A DNA stretch of 64,000 bases from Pseudobacteriovorax antillogorgiicola (GTDB lineage: Bacteria; Bdellovibrionota_B; Oligoflexia; Oligoflexales; Oligoflexaceae), in the NCBI RefSeq assembly GCF_900177345.1, contig NZ_FWZT01000006.1, positions 62,001-126,000 of the forward strand, written 5' to 3'. The translations under genes were made by a program, and so were the position numbers. Shown one piece after another: positions 1 to 7,874 of this stretch. The notes beneath the pieces are model-generated. The model was not told where the DNA came from. It did not search any database and saw only the letters and a list, made by a program, of their open reading frames with translations. Positions within the stretch are counted from its first letter, which is position 1; each line of letters begins with the position of its first letter.

Positions 1-1222
1 TCTGCTGCACCTCTTCTTCCAGGCATTCCCATACCGTAGTTTCTATAATGATAACATGAGTGTTCGACACACTGAGGTGCTTTAGCAGTGGTTTCCTAGT
101 GGACTCATATCGAGTTGCTTTAATAATCCCAGCTCCGTATAGATCGTAGGTTTTCAATCCAGAGGTTGGAAAATCTCCAACGACGCTACCAATACCAATT
201 CCAATCGAGCAGTAAGCCTCCTGATCATCAAGAAACTCAACCGAACAACGATTGACGACCTCCACAAAGCGAAGCGCAAGCTCATAAGCCACCTGCTCTT
301 TTTTACCTTCGCAGTGAAATGGAAAACCAACCGCACACAAAAAACCGTCTCCCATTTCCTTGATCATATATGCGTTTGCAGAAAGCGTATCAGGATCGTA
401 GTTTTCCATCATAATTGTATGGCAGTCATGAATTACGGACTCAAAGAACTCGTGATTCTTGATGTGCCCAATGGCGGTCGATCCTTGAATGTCGAAGCTA
501 ATGATGCAACTTTCAGCACTCCCCCGAGGCATGGTCGCTTCGAGACTTTCCTTCTTTTGCATGAGGTAAAGCTGATGGGGATAGACCAGCTTTTTCATCT
601 GCTCATAGGCATGGTTGCGAGAACTATCAGACATCGATACCAGATAAAATTTTCCTTTAAAGGCAAGGATTAGTATCTGATTGACGAAAAAGCCTAGTGA
701 GATGGATGTCAGGGCAGACATAGACACCTGTTGAAAGAGCGAGCCGTCAAAGTAGATGGGGACGTAAGCCAAAATCAGTGACAGGCCGATACAACGAATG
801 GTGGCAGTAAAGTGACGGTGATCAAATGCAGTCGCCCAAAGTATGGTGAAGACACCACCTATAGAAGTGGACTGAAGGAGATTCGCGTTGTAGATCCCGT
901 AGTAGACACAAATTCCTACAAACTCTAGAACACCTGCAGTCATCGCTGCTTCGAAAACGGTGACTGCTGGGATGCCTGATCTTACAAGCCGGGTATAGAA
1001 AGCTAGGATCGCACATGAGGGAACATGGGCAAAGATCATCAACGTCTGCCCAGTTTTATTGACGATTAAAACTGAAATGAGGGTCATGATACAGATCAGG
1101 CACGTTGGAAGCTTCCAGTGACCGAAAGCGGCTTCGAAGGCGCTATTTACCTCGCCGTAATAATCTTCCTGATGCTCTGCTGCATGGCGATTGATGCTCC
1201 TGATGATGTCGCTGGACTTCAT
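1..1222 (-). CDS. Membrane-bound class III adenylate/guanylate cyclase (3' end outside window)
   Basis: The frame is open from an ATG at 1222 to the left edge, so the C-terminus is missing. Residues about 35-205 hold roughly six hydrophobic segments (for example 'LICIMTLISVLIV' and 'LTSISLGFFVNQILI'). They are followed by a class III nucleotide cyclase domain: 'CIISFDIQGSTAIG' carries the first metal-binding Asp and 'MIKEMGDGFLCAVGFPF' matches the central MGD motif. 'GIGIGSVVGDF' and 'YDLYGAGIIKATRYES' follow. In this family the enzyme makes cAMP or cGMP at the inner membrane. The substrate-specifying residues are not assigned, and catalytic competence cannot be judged without the C-terminus. 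No Shine-Dalgarno is obvious before 1222. The gene diverges from the small gene at 1417. Confidence 0.8.
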   Translation of the reverse strand, partial: MKSSDIIRSINRHAAEHQEDYYGEVNSAFEAAFGHWKLPTCLICIMTLISVLIVNKTGQTLMIFAHVPSCAILAFYTRLVRSGIPAVTVFEAAMTAGVLEFVGICVYYGIYNANLLQSTSIGGVFTILWATAFDHRHFTATIRCIGLSLILAYVPIYFDGSLFQQVSMSALTSISLGFFVNQILILAFKGKFYLVSMSDSSRNHAYEQMKKLVYPHQLYLMQKKESLEATMPRGSAESCIISFDIQGSTAIGHIKNHEFFESVIHDCHTIMMENYDPDTLSANAYMIKEMGDGFLCAVGFPFHCEGKKEQVAYELALRFVEVVNRCSVEFLDDQEAYCSIGIGIGSVVGDFPTSGLKTYDLYGAGIIKATRYESTRKPLLKHLSVSNTHVIIIETTVWECLEEEVQQ

Positions 1223-1416
1223 AAGCCAATGAACTCTTTTTAATGACCAAGATAGATAATCGGATTCCTTTAATCCTTTCGGTCGTTCCACTCAATTTAT
1301 GAAAAAACGAAAAAAGAAGACCCTCGTCCTTGAAAAGTTTTAAGGAGGAATTATATTGATGGTGGTTTCTATAAGCTTCTATTTTTGTTTGACTTATTCG
1401 AAAAGGAGGAGATGTT

Positions 1417-1563
1417 ATGCTACACAAGGCAGACATGAACTGGCTCGAAGAGTTACGCAAGAATCTTGCGTGTTATCAGCCAAAACCTGATGGCATTGCC
1501 GGCATTCGAAAGTTTTCGGCCTGGCAACCCAATGGCTCACAAGAAACCAAGAAGGAGGTTTGA
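1417..1563 (+). CDS. Small hypothetical protein (48 aa)
   Basis: ATG at 1417 follows a strong Shine-Dalgarno (AAAAGGAGGAG, 1401-1411). The product is soluble and mixed-charge, starting MLHKADMNWLEELRKNLAC and ending in QETKKEV; I do not recognise a family. An overlapping frame (ATG 1359, stop 1488-1490, 43 codons) also has a strong Shine-Dalgarno (AAGGAGG, 1342-1348). It encodes a less protein-like, Arg/Cys-rich peptide, so the 1417 frame is preferred. A hairpin at 1611-1631 and another at 1658-1678 close the unit before the convergent pectate lyase gene. Confidence 0.45.
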   Translation: MLHKADMNWLEELRKNLACYQPKPDGIAGIRKFSAWQPNGSQETKKEV

Positions 1564-1657
1564 TGCGACGATTGGACCAATAGCTAAGATTCCACAGCAC
1601 TCACCTCGTGGGCCAAGGGCAAAGCTTGGCCTTCATTCTCTAGATGTCACGACCAAC

Positions 1658-1678
1658 GGAGGCCTCGTGTAGGCCTCC
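1658..1678. terminator. Hairpin between convergent genes
   Basis: Perfect stem GGAGGCCT / AGGCCTCC around a 5-nt loop, lying between the small + strand gene and the stop codon of the pectate lyase gene at 1687. It has no strong U-tract on either strand, so it may be a weak or factor-assisted bidirectional terminator. A second 7-bp stem (GGCCAAG/CTTGGCC) lies at 1611-1631. Confidence 0.5.
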
Positions 1679-1686
1679 TCCCTTAG

Positions 1687-3180
1687 TCATTGGCAGCTTT
1701 CCTCGTGCCATTTGTTGACACCAGCACAAGCCAATACCTTTGCCTTAACAAGCTCAACAGGATCGAGTTTGTAGTCGTAAGGAACAACGAGTTCCGTAGT
1801 CGATTCTCCATCAGGGCCTGCGACCATGTCTCCCCCTGATGGCTTAGACCATGAAATATCCTCAAATCTGTTGCCTTCCAAGTCCCAAAACCCAATGTCT
1901 TTGCTATAGAACGAGACAATGGGATTGGAAACCGCCTCGAAGTGATTCCCTTCAATAAGCAACTGGGCTCCCATTCGTGAGTTGATGGCAGAGCCTTGAA
2001 TATCGTGATAGTAATTATTAAAAATATGGCCAATGCCAAAGCGAAACAATGGGGCTCGCGAGTTCAGAGATTCGAAGCGGTTGTGATGAAACGTGATCCG
2101 TCGTGGTTGATCATCGCTGTCTGAATAACCGTGAAGCGAAGCCTTCCAGCTATCATGGAAGTAGTTGTGAGAGATTGTGATATACTGGGCATCACGCTTC
2201 GTGTCGAGAAGGCCATCATAGTAATCCTTGTCAACCTCTAAGGATCCAAATAGCTCGTTGTGGTCGATCCAAATGTGGTGAGTTCTCCCATCATTGCTAC
2301 CAGCAATGCTAATGGCATCCTTGTCTCCAGTATCGACCAATCCAATTTTGAGATTTCGAATGATGATATTGTGAGAGCGAACAATCGTGATGCCGATGCC
2401 ATCGAACACACCTCGATCATCAACACCAAGGACAGTGACAGAGTTCATATCTTTGATAGAAATCTTGTCTCCCCGGCTATTCTCTGGGGTGATTGTGCCA
2501 TCGATCAAAATGGTAATGGGAGCCCCAAGCTTCTTGGCAGCATCAAGCTCATCCTGGAGCTGCTCACCTGTTTGCACCGTTACCGTTGGTCCGCCGTCGC
2601 CTCCTTGAGTGCCACTGCCCATTGCAGCAAAACCTATAGGTTCATCCCTGGGATTTTGCTCCTGAGGCTCTAGCCTCCAATGCTGATTGCCAGAACCGAC
2701 CTCTGGCCAGGTAGAGACCAAAGAACCCTCTCCACGTTCTTTTCTGTAAACTTCTAAAAGTTCGTTTGTCACCACAGACCGTATCTTAAAGTAAGGAGCT
2801 TCAGATTCGATTTGCCACATTTGCTCGACACCTGAGGAGATCTCTCCCCAACTTAGAATTCCCTCAAGCTCTGCGGCATCTGGTGAGACAGTGAGCGCCT
2901 GACGCGCCGTAGAATCCAGGATGAGGTAGGCATCGCCGAGGCGTTTCAGGTTGAATACCTGCCCTGCGGAATGGCTTTCTTTCTCCTGCGTTAATAAGCT
3001 CGTTTCCTGGCGATCATCGTTGGTCAAAGTTAGACCACTCAAACGATTTATGAGCTTGAATGGTCCGTCACCAGGCAACTGAGCCTGGTCCTCTGAAACC
3101 GACAGCTTGCTTTGCCCACCGGTGCAGGCCTGCATCGCAATGTTAATAAAAATAAGTGCTATTAAATAGTTAAATCGCAT
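1687..3180 (-). CDS. Pectate lyase (PL1-like) lipoprotein with N-terminal ricin-B-like lectin domain
   Basis: The start at 3180 is chosen because it begins a lipoprotein signal, MRFNYLIALIFINIAMQAC, with the lipobox Cys at residue 19 and GGAG just upstream. The frame stays open 18 codons further upstream. Residues about 40-180 look like a beta-trefoil carbohydrate-binding domain of ricin-B type ('YLILDSTARQALTV', 'NQHWRLEPQ'). Residues about 200-470 are a right-handed parallel beta-helix pectate lyase domain. It has 'IWIDHNELFG', 'YYDGLLDTKR' (Ca-binding Asp residues) and 'SRAPLFRFG' with the conserved Arg. The family cleaves polygalacturonate by Ca-dependent beta-elimination. Its predicted place is the outer membrane or cell surface. 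It is monocistronic, with an inverted repeat upstream at 3243-3259. Confidence 0.9.
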   Translation of the reverse strand: MRFNYLIALIFINIAMQACTGGQSKLSVSEDQAQLPGDGPFKLINRLSGLTLTNDDRQETSLLTQEKESHSAGQVFNLKRLGDAYLILDSTARQALTVSPDAAELEGILSWGEISSGVEQMWQIESEAPYFKIRSVVTNELLEVYRKERGEGSLVSTWPEVGSGNQHWRLEPQEQNPRDEPIGFAAMGSGTQGGDGGPTVTVQTGEQLQDELDAAKKLGAPITILIDGTITPENSRGDKISIKDMNSVTVLGVDDRGVFDGIGITIVRSHNIIIRNLKIGLVDTGDKDAISIAGSNDGRTHHIWIDHNELFGSLEVDKDYYDGLLDTKRDAQYITISHNYFHDSWKASLHGYSDSDDQPRRITFHHNRFESLNSRAPLFRFGIGHIFNNYYHDIQGSAINSRMGAQLLIEGNHFEAVSNPIVSFYSKDIGFWDLEGNRFEDISWSKPSGGDMVAGPDGESTTELVVPYDYKLDPVELVKAKVLACAGVNKWHEESCQ

Positions 3181-3242
3181 CAACTCCATCCTTTCACATT
3201 TCCATACCAAGATACGCACTGCTTCAAACACCAACTAAAGGA

Positions 3243-3259
3243 CTAGCTGAATCAGCTAG
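3243..3259. promoter_or_regulatory. Perfect 8-1-8 inverted repeat upstream of pectate lyase gene
   Basis: CTAGCTGA-A-TCAGCTAG lies 63 nt upstream of the chosen pectate lyase start. On the minus strand it sits immediately downstream of a -10-like TATACA (3269-3264), so it would overlap the transcription start. That placement is typical for a repressor operator of a substrate-inducible hydrolase gene. No regulator is identifiable from the window. Confidence 0.4.
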
Positions 3260-3362
3260 ATTGTGTATAATTGACATACATTGGCCGGCTGGTCAAGTAT
3301 TCCCTGTCCCATTTCTGATGGATTCTCCGATAATTTCGAAGCGCTGATTCCATGATTCCTAG

Positions 3363-3608
3363 TTAGCACTGTATTTATCGATAGATAGCTTCCATCGGCG
3401 CCTTTCATGGGATAAGCCCAGGCTCATTAATTTTGTTTGGTATGGGAAACATTCAGGTTTCTATTTAGTCTCTTTGCTAGGGAGTGCTGTAAAGACCTAC
3501 TTTCAAAGCCTTGGGGAAGATATAACAATTCAGCCCCAAGGAGATGACTTCATCGAAGACGAGAATGGACATGTCCGCTTCCAGTTTCGAATTTTCAATC
3601 CCACGTGA
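3363..3608 (+). pseudogene. Open frame without start codon, possible gene remnant
   Basis: Between the pectate lyase promoter and the DUF2237 gene, one + strand frame is open for 82 codons from just after a stop at 3360-3362 to TGA at 3606. It reads like protein (for example 'RRLSWDKPRLINFVWYGKH', then 'DDFIEDENGHVRFQFRIFN') but has no ATG/GTG start with a ribosome-binding site. It could be the 3' remnant of a deleted gene or chance. I do not recognise the family. The rest of 3181-3691 shows nothing else. Confidence 0.25.
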
Positions 3609-3675
3609 ACATTCGTCGAGAGCAACAGAGCGAGCTTCTTAGCAAATCGTTTTTGTCAATAACTCTATTAATCTA

Positions 3676-3692
3676 TTGCAACAGGTTATGGT
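3676..3692 (+). repeat. 17-bp dispersed repeat, copy 1
   Basis: TTGCAACAGGTTATGGT, one mismatch from the copies at 5325 and 13049. It abuts the stop codon of the DUF2237 gene. The flanking TTAATCT upstream is also shared with the 5325 copy. Confidence 0.6.
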
Positions 3693-4072
3693 TAGCCTCT
3701 AGCAGTTGATGGCTGGATCTTGCAGCTTTCTAGATCTTCGATCGAGACCAGCTCTAAAGCTGATAGATGAGTTGCCTCCATATTTACCAGGGGAGCGCAA
3801 CCCGCCTCATAGGCTTGTTTCCAACGCTCAAGGCAGACACACCAATGATCACCCGGCTTGAGTCCTGGAAACCCAAAATCAGGCATCGGAGTCGATAAAT
3901 CGTTGCCTACGTATTTAGAGAAGGCAAGAAAGTCTTCCGTCATCTCGCAGCACACCACGTGGCGACCTTTGTCATTGTCATCTGTGGCGCAACTGCCATC
4001 ACGGAACCAGCCTGTTTTTGGCTCGCAACTGCATTCCTGTAGAACTTTGCGATAGATATTCATCTGTGTCAT
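3692..4072 (-). CDS. DUF2237 family protein
   Basis: The 126-aa product starts at ATG 4072, 6 nt after AAGGAGG; an upstream in-frame extension lacks a ribosome-binding site. It matches the DUF2237 (COG3651) pattern end to end. An N-terminal Cys pair is followed by 'TGWFRDGSC', 'HVVCCEMTEDFLAFS' and 'GNDLSTPMPDFGFPGLKPG'. 'WCVCLERWKQA' and 'LEATH'-like 'MEATHLSAL' complete the match. The family is small, cytoplasmic, Cys-rich and of unknown function. The gene stands alone, and its stop abuts a copy of the 17-bp repeat. Confidence 0.85.
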   Translation of the reverse strand: MTQMNIYRKVLQECSCEPKTGWFRDGSCATDDNDKGRHVVCCEMTEDFLAFSKYVGNDLSTPMPDFGFPGLKPGDHWCVCLERWKQAYEAGCAPLVNMEATHLSALELVSIEDLESCKIQPSTARG

Positions 4073-4124
4073 GTGATCCTCCTTTTTCGAGAAAATAACA
4101 TGATGGCGATGAAGCGAAAAGAAA

Positions 4125-4150
4125 AAGGAGTGGGCTTGTGCCACACTCCT
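4125..4150 (-). terminator. Intrinsic terminator of the lipoprotein gene at 4173
   Basis: Read on the minus strand, AGGAGTGTGGC and GCCCACTCCT pair around a short loop and are followed by TTTTTC. It sits just after the stop codon at 4173 and before the DUF2237 start. Confidence 0.7.
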
Positions 4151-4172
4151 ATTTGATCACGAAGAATTTTTG

Positions 4173-4727
4173 TTAGTTGAGGATAGCGTCGATCAGGTCT
4201 TGAACAGCTGCGATAATACCCGCAACATCGGCGTCCATCGCTGCATCGATGATGTCTTGAATCGCATCCATGATCCCTGCAACATCCACGAGTCCAGCAG
4301 CATCAGGCTTCAAGTCATCAGAGAACTTAGCCAAGCGATTCGCAGCCCCCATAACGCGAAACACATTGCCAGATTCTGATGCATCAATCAGGTCCATCAC
4401 AAGCTTTTCACCTTCTTCCGCTTGCGCTGCGCTCATTGAGTTCCCAGTGATTCCTTGGGATTCGAAAAACATTTGTGAAACAGTTTGAGACATTTCAACC
4501 GTCTCAGTTTCTGCCATAGGCACAGCAATCGGTGCTGAGGTGATTTGTGAATTGATTTGCTCTTCTGTAAAGTAATCAGCCTCGGGCTCTTGGGCACGCA
4601 CGGGGCTAAGCTCGACATCTGCTTCAGCTGATGCGCTGTCGCTCGTGGTGCGCTGCGGCTGGTTTGGTAAATTTCCTTGGCAAGCTGCTAATGCTAGAGT
4701 TGTCAGTCCGATGAGTACTACTTTCAT
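4173..4727 (-). CDS. Hypothetical lipoprotein with amphipathic C-terminal repeats
   Basis: The start at 4727 gives a clean lipoprotein signal, MKVVLIGLTTLALAAC, with an AGGGG ribosome-binding site. The frame is open upstream, but that part is not signal-like. The mature part is acidic. The last 40 residues contain an imperfect tandem repeat of about 18 residues, 'DVAGIMDAIQDIIDAAMDA' then 'DVAGIIAAVQDLIDAIL'. This forms amphipathic helices that could insert into a membrane or self-associate. I do not recognise a family. It has its own terminator and is probably monocistronic. Confidence 0.6.
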   Translation of the reverse strand: MKVVLIGLTTLALAACQGNLPNQPQRTTSDSASAEADVELSPVRAQEPEADYFTEEQINSQITSAPIAVPMAETETVEMSQTVSQMFFESQGITGNSMSAAQAEEGEKLVMDLIDASESGNVFRVMGAANRLAKFSDDLKPDAAGLVDVAGIMDAIQDIIDAAMDADVAGIIAAVQDLIDAILN

Positions 4728-5085
4728 TTCAATCCCCTGAGTTGCGTCGCGAGAGCCTTGCAGACCCCTAGTAAGACCCTCTGTGTCCTTGTATGCCTGG
4801 AGACGAAGCAAGTTTGGTTCCAATACCTCAAAAATGTTGATCTTTTGCACCTTTACTCAATAATAACAGCGATATATTAAGGCAGTTGAAGTCTCATTTT
4901 TTTGAAGAAGCTGTCCAAATATCTGCCATATCGCCACTGGCACTAGTGATTATCTATATGATTTCTTTGAGTTAGGCTGATAAGGACTAAGCTTTTTAAC
5001 TAGAAGCCTTAGTGGCTTGGTATTCCTCTATTGATCTGGAGTCTTAGAGCTGTTTGAGAAGAATATATTGAGTGTTTTTAAGTAA
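4728..5085. other. Intergenic region, 358 bp
   Basis: AT-rich DNA between the divergently oriented lipoprotein gene and the small Cys-rich gene. It presumably holds both promoters, but I see no well-spaced -35/-10 pair, hairpin or operator worth naming. Confidence 0.4.
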
Positions 5086-5319
5086 ATGCATGAAGTAGCC
5101 GAAAGGAAGGACACGGAATCCATGATAATATATGCTAGCCCTTGCAGAACTTGCATGAAACGGCCTATTGAATTCGGAAAGAGGGATATGAAGAAGCAGA
5201 AACATTGCTGTGAATCTGATTGCGTTGGTTGTGAAATCTTTGCTGCCAAGAAAGAAAAGTTGAAGAAGGCTCAGAAAGCCTCTCAGTCATCATCGGAAGA
5301 TATTTTGTGGAATCGTTAA
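5086..5319 (+). CDS. Small Cys-rich protein (oxidoreductase-like N-terminal type)
   Basis: Up to 77 aa. The informative part is the last 43 residues, starting MKKQKHCCESDCVGCEIF and followed by a Lys-rich helix. A CC-x3-C-x2-C cluster like this is typical of the small 'oxidoreductase-like' (PF09791-type) proteins, whose function is unknown and which may bind metal. The start is uncertain: ATG 5086 has no clear Shine-Dalgarno, while ATG 5188 has a close GAGGG and would give just the 43-aa core. The N-terminal extension adds a second C-x2-C (CRTC). It converges on the next gene. Confidence 0.5.
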   Translation: MHEVAERKDTESMIIYASPCRTCMKRPIEFGKRDMKKQKHCCESDCVGCEIFAAKKEKLKKAQKASQSSSEDILWNR

Positions 5320-5324
5320 TCTGA

Positions 5325-5341
5325 TTGCAACGGGTTATGGT
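5325..5341 (+). repeat. 17-bp dispersed repeat, copy 2
   Basis: TTGCAACGGGTTATGGT, identical to the copy at 13049. The stop codon of the convergent gene 5335-5562 lies inside it. Confidence 0.65.
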
Positions 5342-5562
5342 AGTTTGGTCGTGTCCATTGATTCCCATTGGGAATCGATATCGGTGTTGGGCTCGTAACC
5401 AGCCTTTTGAATTTTCCCGTCTGCATCCTCTATTTCGAGTTCGTCTGGATTGACATCAGTTAGTGAATCAGCACTCGAATGAAACGCAGACCTGCTTGAA
5501 AATAGTAGGACAGCTATCATGAGCCAGGGGAGATAGGGAATTATTTTTTTTACTTTTTTCAT
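5335..5562 (-). CDS. Small exported or membrane-anchored hypothetical protein (75 aa)
   Basis: Start ATG 5562 with TTGGAG 8 nt upstream. Residues 1-25 (MKKVKKIIPYLPWLMIAVL) form a signal peptide or single anchor. The remaining 50 residues are acidic and presumably periplasmic. No family recognised. Its TAA stop falls inside the 17-bp repeat, so the repeat arrived with, or defines, the gene end. Confidence 0.5.
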   Translation of the reverse strand: MKKVKKIIPYLPWLMIAVLLFSSRSAFHSSADSLTDVNPDELEIEDADGKIQKAGYEPNTDIDSQWESMDTTKLP

Positions 5563-5677
5563 GATAATCTCCAAAGCTTGGTCCTAAGCTTTATCAGCAA
5601 AGGGCATACCACTTCGGGTTTCTTACGTGGGCCTTTCATTTTGAGGGATTGCGAGCCTCTTAAGGCCCGCTAGCTGT

Positions 5678-7846
5678 CTATGGTTGCGACAGTTCAAGAG
5701 CACTCACATGCACCCTTTGGCCATTGAGTATGGCGTTACCAGATACAGGTTCGACTTCCTGATCGCTCAAGATCTGGTTTATATTCGCGCCTCCCATGGC
5801 GATGGCCTGTTTGAGCTTCGATCGACCTTCCTGATGGCCCCAGCCATGAGGCATGCTGACAACCCCTTTCATGATTTTGTCGGTAAGGCGGACAGGCGCT
5901 TCGATCGATCCCACAGCCCCTGAGACTCTAACGGTTTGGCCGTTACTAAGACCCAAAGCAGCTCCATCATCTTCATTGACTAAAACGTGGAAATCTCTCT
6001 TTTTAAGATGCAGGCTTTGGCAGTTATGCATCCAAGAGTTGTTGCTGCGCAGGTTCCGTCGCCCAATCAGTTGGAAACCATCAGCAGTAGGGTTTGGCTC
6101 TTTCTGAAGTTGGGCTTTCACTTGACTAAACTGCTTGATTAGCACTTCAGGCGCCAGATCCAGCTTCTTATCAGGTGTTCTGAGTTTGTCCGGTAGCTGC
6201 GGCGTCAGGGCACCAAGGTCAATGCCATGTGGATTCTCGCGAAGCCGTTTCAAAGTTAGTTTATGGGGACCGCGACGAAGCATCCCATCAAGAATCCTTT
6301 CGGGTCCAAGCCAAATCATCCCTTGAGCTATCGCACCAATCTTAAAATTCTGAAACTTTGAGCCATGATCAAGGCGTTTCCACAGTTCAAGAATGATATC
6401 GAAGTCTTCTTTACCCTGCTTTTTGAAGGTGGCTTCGGAAAACCTTGCAGTGTTGCGGATTGCTAAGGCGTTAAATACAAGATCGTAGTGACTTCTTTCA
6501 AGTGGCGAGCAGGGAGGAAGGATATAATCGGCGTGAGCAGAACTCTCGGTGATGTAGTAGTCAATAGCGACGAACAAATCGAGCTTGTCCAGGGCTGATC
6601 GCATCTGCTCACCGTTTGGTGTTGATAAGGCGGGATTACCTGCAATCGATATAAGCCCTTTAATCTGCCCCTCACCAGAAGTCAGGATTTCCTCTGCCAA
6701 GGCTGCCACAGGAAACTCTCCTTCAAAACTAGGTAAACCACGGACCCTGGTTTTTCTTCGAGCAAATTTCTTATGGTGAGCACCCCGAGAGATATAGTTT
6801 AGAATATCAATGGCAGGATCAGTAAACATAACCCCACCGGCACTATCAAGATTGCCAGTGAGAAAGTTGATCACATTGATCAACCATTGGCAGAGGGAAC
6901 CATGCTCTTGGGTGGAGACCCCCATCCGACCATAGCAAATGGCACCTTCGTAGAAATGCAGGTCATGGATAATGCGATCGACAATCTCGGGAGACATTCC
7001 GGTACGAGCCTCGAAGTGAGGGTCTTCATAGTCGCCAAATGCGTCCATCAGAATATCGAGCCCTTTGATATGGGGAGCTTGCTTATGAGTTGTTGATGTT
7101 AGCAGGCCTTTGACTATCGCTGCCAGCAGGTAGATATCCTTGCCTGGTTTTATAAAATGATGCTCTGTAGCTTGCGATGCGGTTTCCGTGTAGCGAGGGT
7201 CGATCACGGTAACTTTGCCACCGCGCTTTTGAATTTGCTTGAGTTTCGATGACAGACCAGCAGCGGTAAGTAAACTTCCGTTCGACACCACTGGATTTGC
7301 TCCAATAATCAACATGTAGTTGGCCCGATCCACATCAGCTATGGGCAGCATGAGAGAGTGACCAAACATTAAATGAGCTATCAGCATGTGAGGTAGTTGG
7401 TCCACGGAAGTGGCCGAATAACGGTGGGGGGATTTTAAAGCCCTGAGTAGCATAGGTAAAGCCAGCATCGCCCCTAAGTTATGAACGTTGGGGTTGCCTG
7501 TGTAGGTCGCTATGCTAGCCTTACCGTGCTGGCTTTGGAGCTTAACAATGCGCTCAGCTACCTCGTCGAGAGCTTGTTCCCATGGAATCTCTTGAAAGCC
7601 TTGGGCAGTCTTCTTTAGGGGCTTTCGCAGGCGATCAGGGTCCTGGTATAAATCCTTAAGCCCCTGGGATTTTGGGCAGTAGGCCCCTTTGCTGAAAACA
7701 TCGTCTGGGTCGGCTTTGATAGACTTGATGTCTTGGCCCGATAGCTCAAGTTCGAGCCCGCAGGTCGCTTCACATAGGTTGCACACGCGTGTTTTACTGG
7801 TAAGCACCGTCATCCCCTTGCATAGTTTCTTCAGTGTATTGGCCAT
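5678..7846 (-). CDS. Molybdopterin-dependent oxidoreductase, cytoplasmic, substrate unknown
   Basis: A 722-aa protein of the Mo/W-bis-MGD family (COG0243). Residues about 21-57 carry the [4Fe-4S] motif 'CNLCEATCG'...'GAYCPKSQG'. The central MGD-binding region has 'IIGANPVVSNGSLL' and 'VTVIDPRYTETA'. The C-terminal dinucleotide-binding domain has 'GRRNLRSNNSWMHN', 'LVNEDDGAALGLSNGQ' and 'MPHGWGH'. Where formate dehydrogenases have Sec/Cys, this protein has 'SATSVDQLPH', so the metal ligand is not Cys/Sec. There is no twin-arginine signal, so it is cytoplasmic. No partner electron-transfer subunit is encoded nearby. ATG 7846 lacks an obvious Shine-Dalgarno; ATG 7813 is an alternative start. Confidence 0.85.
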   Translation of the reverse strand: MANTLKKLCKGMTVLTSKTRVCNLCEATCGLELELSGQDIKSIKADPDDVFSKGAYCPKSQGLKDLYQDPDRLRKPLKKTAQGFQEIPWEQALDEVAERIVKLQSQHGKASIATYTGNPNVHNLGAMLALPMLLRALKSPHRYSATSVDQLPHMLIAHLMFGHSLMLPIADVDRANYMLIIGANPVVSNGSLLTAAGLSSKLKQIQKRGGKVTVIDPRYTETASQATEHHFIKPGKDIYLLAAIVKGLLTSTTHKQAPHIKGLDILMDAFGDYEDPHFEARTGMSPEIVDRIIHDLHFYEGAICYGRMGVSTQEHGSLCQWLINVINFLTGNLDSAGGVMFTDPAIDILNYISRGAHHKKFARRKTRVRGLPSFEGEFPVAALAEEILTSGEGQIKGLISIAGNPALSTPNGEQMRSALDKLDLFVAIDYYITESSAHADYILPPCSPLERSHYDLVFNALAIRNTARFSEATFKKQGKEDFDIILELWKRLDHGSKFQNFKIGAIAQGMIWLGPERILDGMLRRGPHKLTLKRLRENPHGIDLGALTPQLPDKLRTPDKKLDLAPEVLIKQFSQVKAQLQKEPNPTADGFQLIGRRNLRSNNSWMHNCQSLHLKKRDFHVLVNEDDGAALGLSNGQTVRVSGAVGSIEAPVRLTDKIMKGVVSMPHGWGHQEGRSKLKQAIAMGGANINQILSDQEVEPVSGNAILNGQRVHVSALELSQP

Positions 7847-7874
7847 AGATTGGCGGCTTGGCGAATGCCTTAAC

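Noticed and set aside
1490-1672. Continuation frame starting at ATG 1490 after TGATG coupling
   Set aside because: Arg/Pro-rich, low-quality protein and it reads through two hairpins; the 1417 frame fits better.
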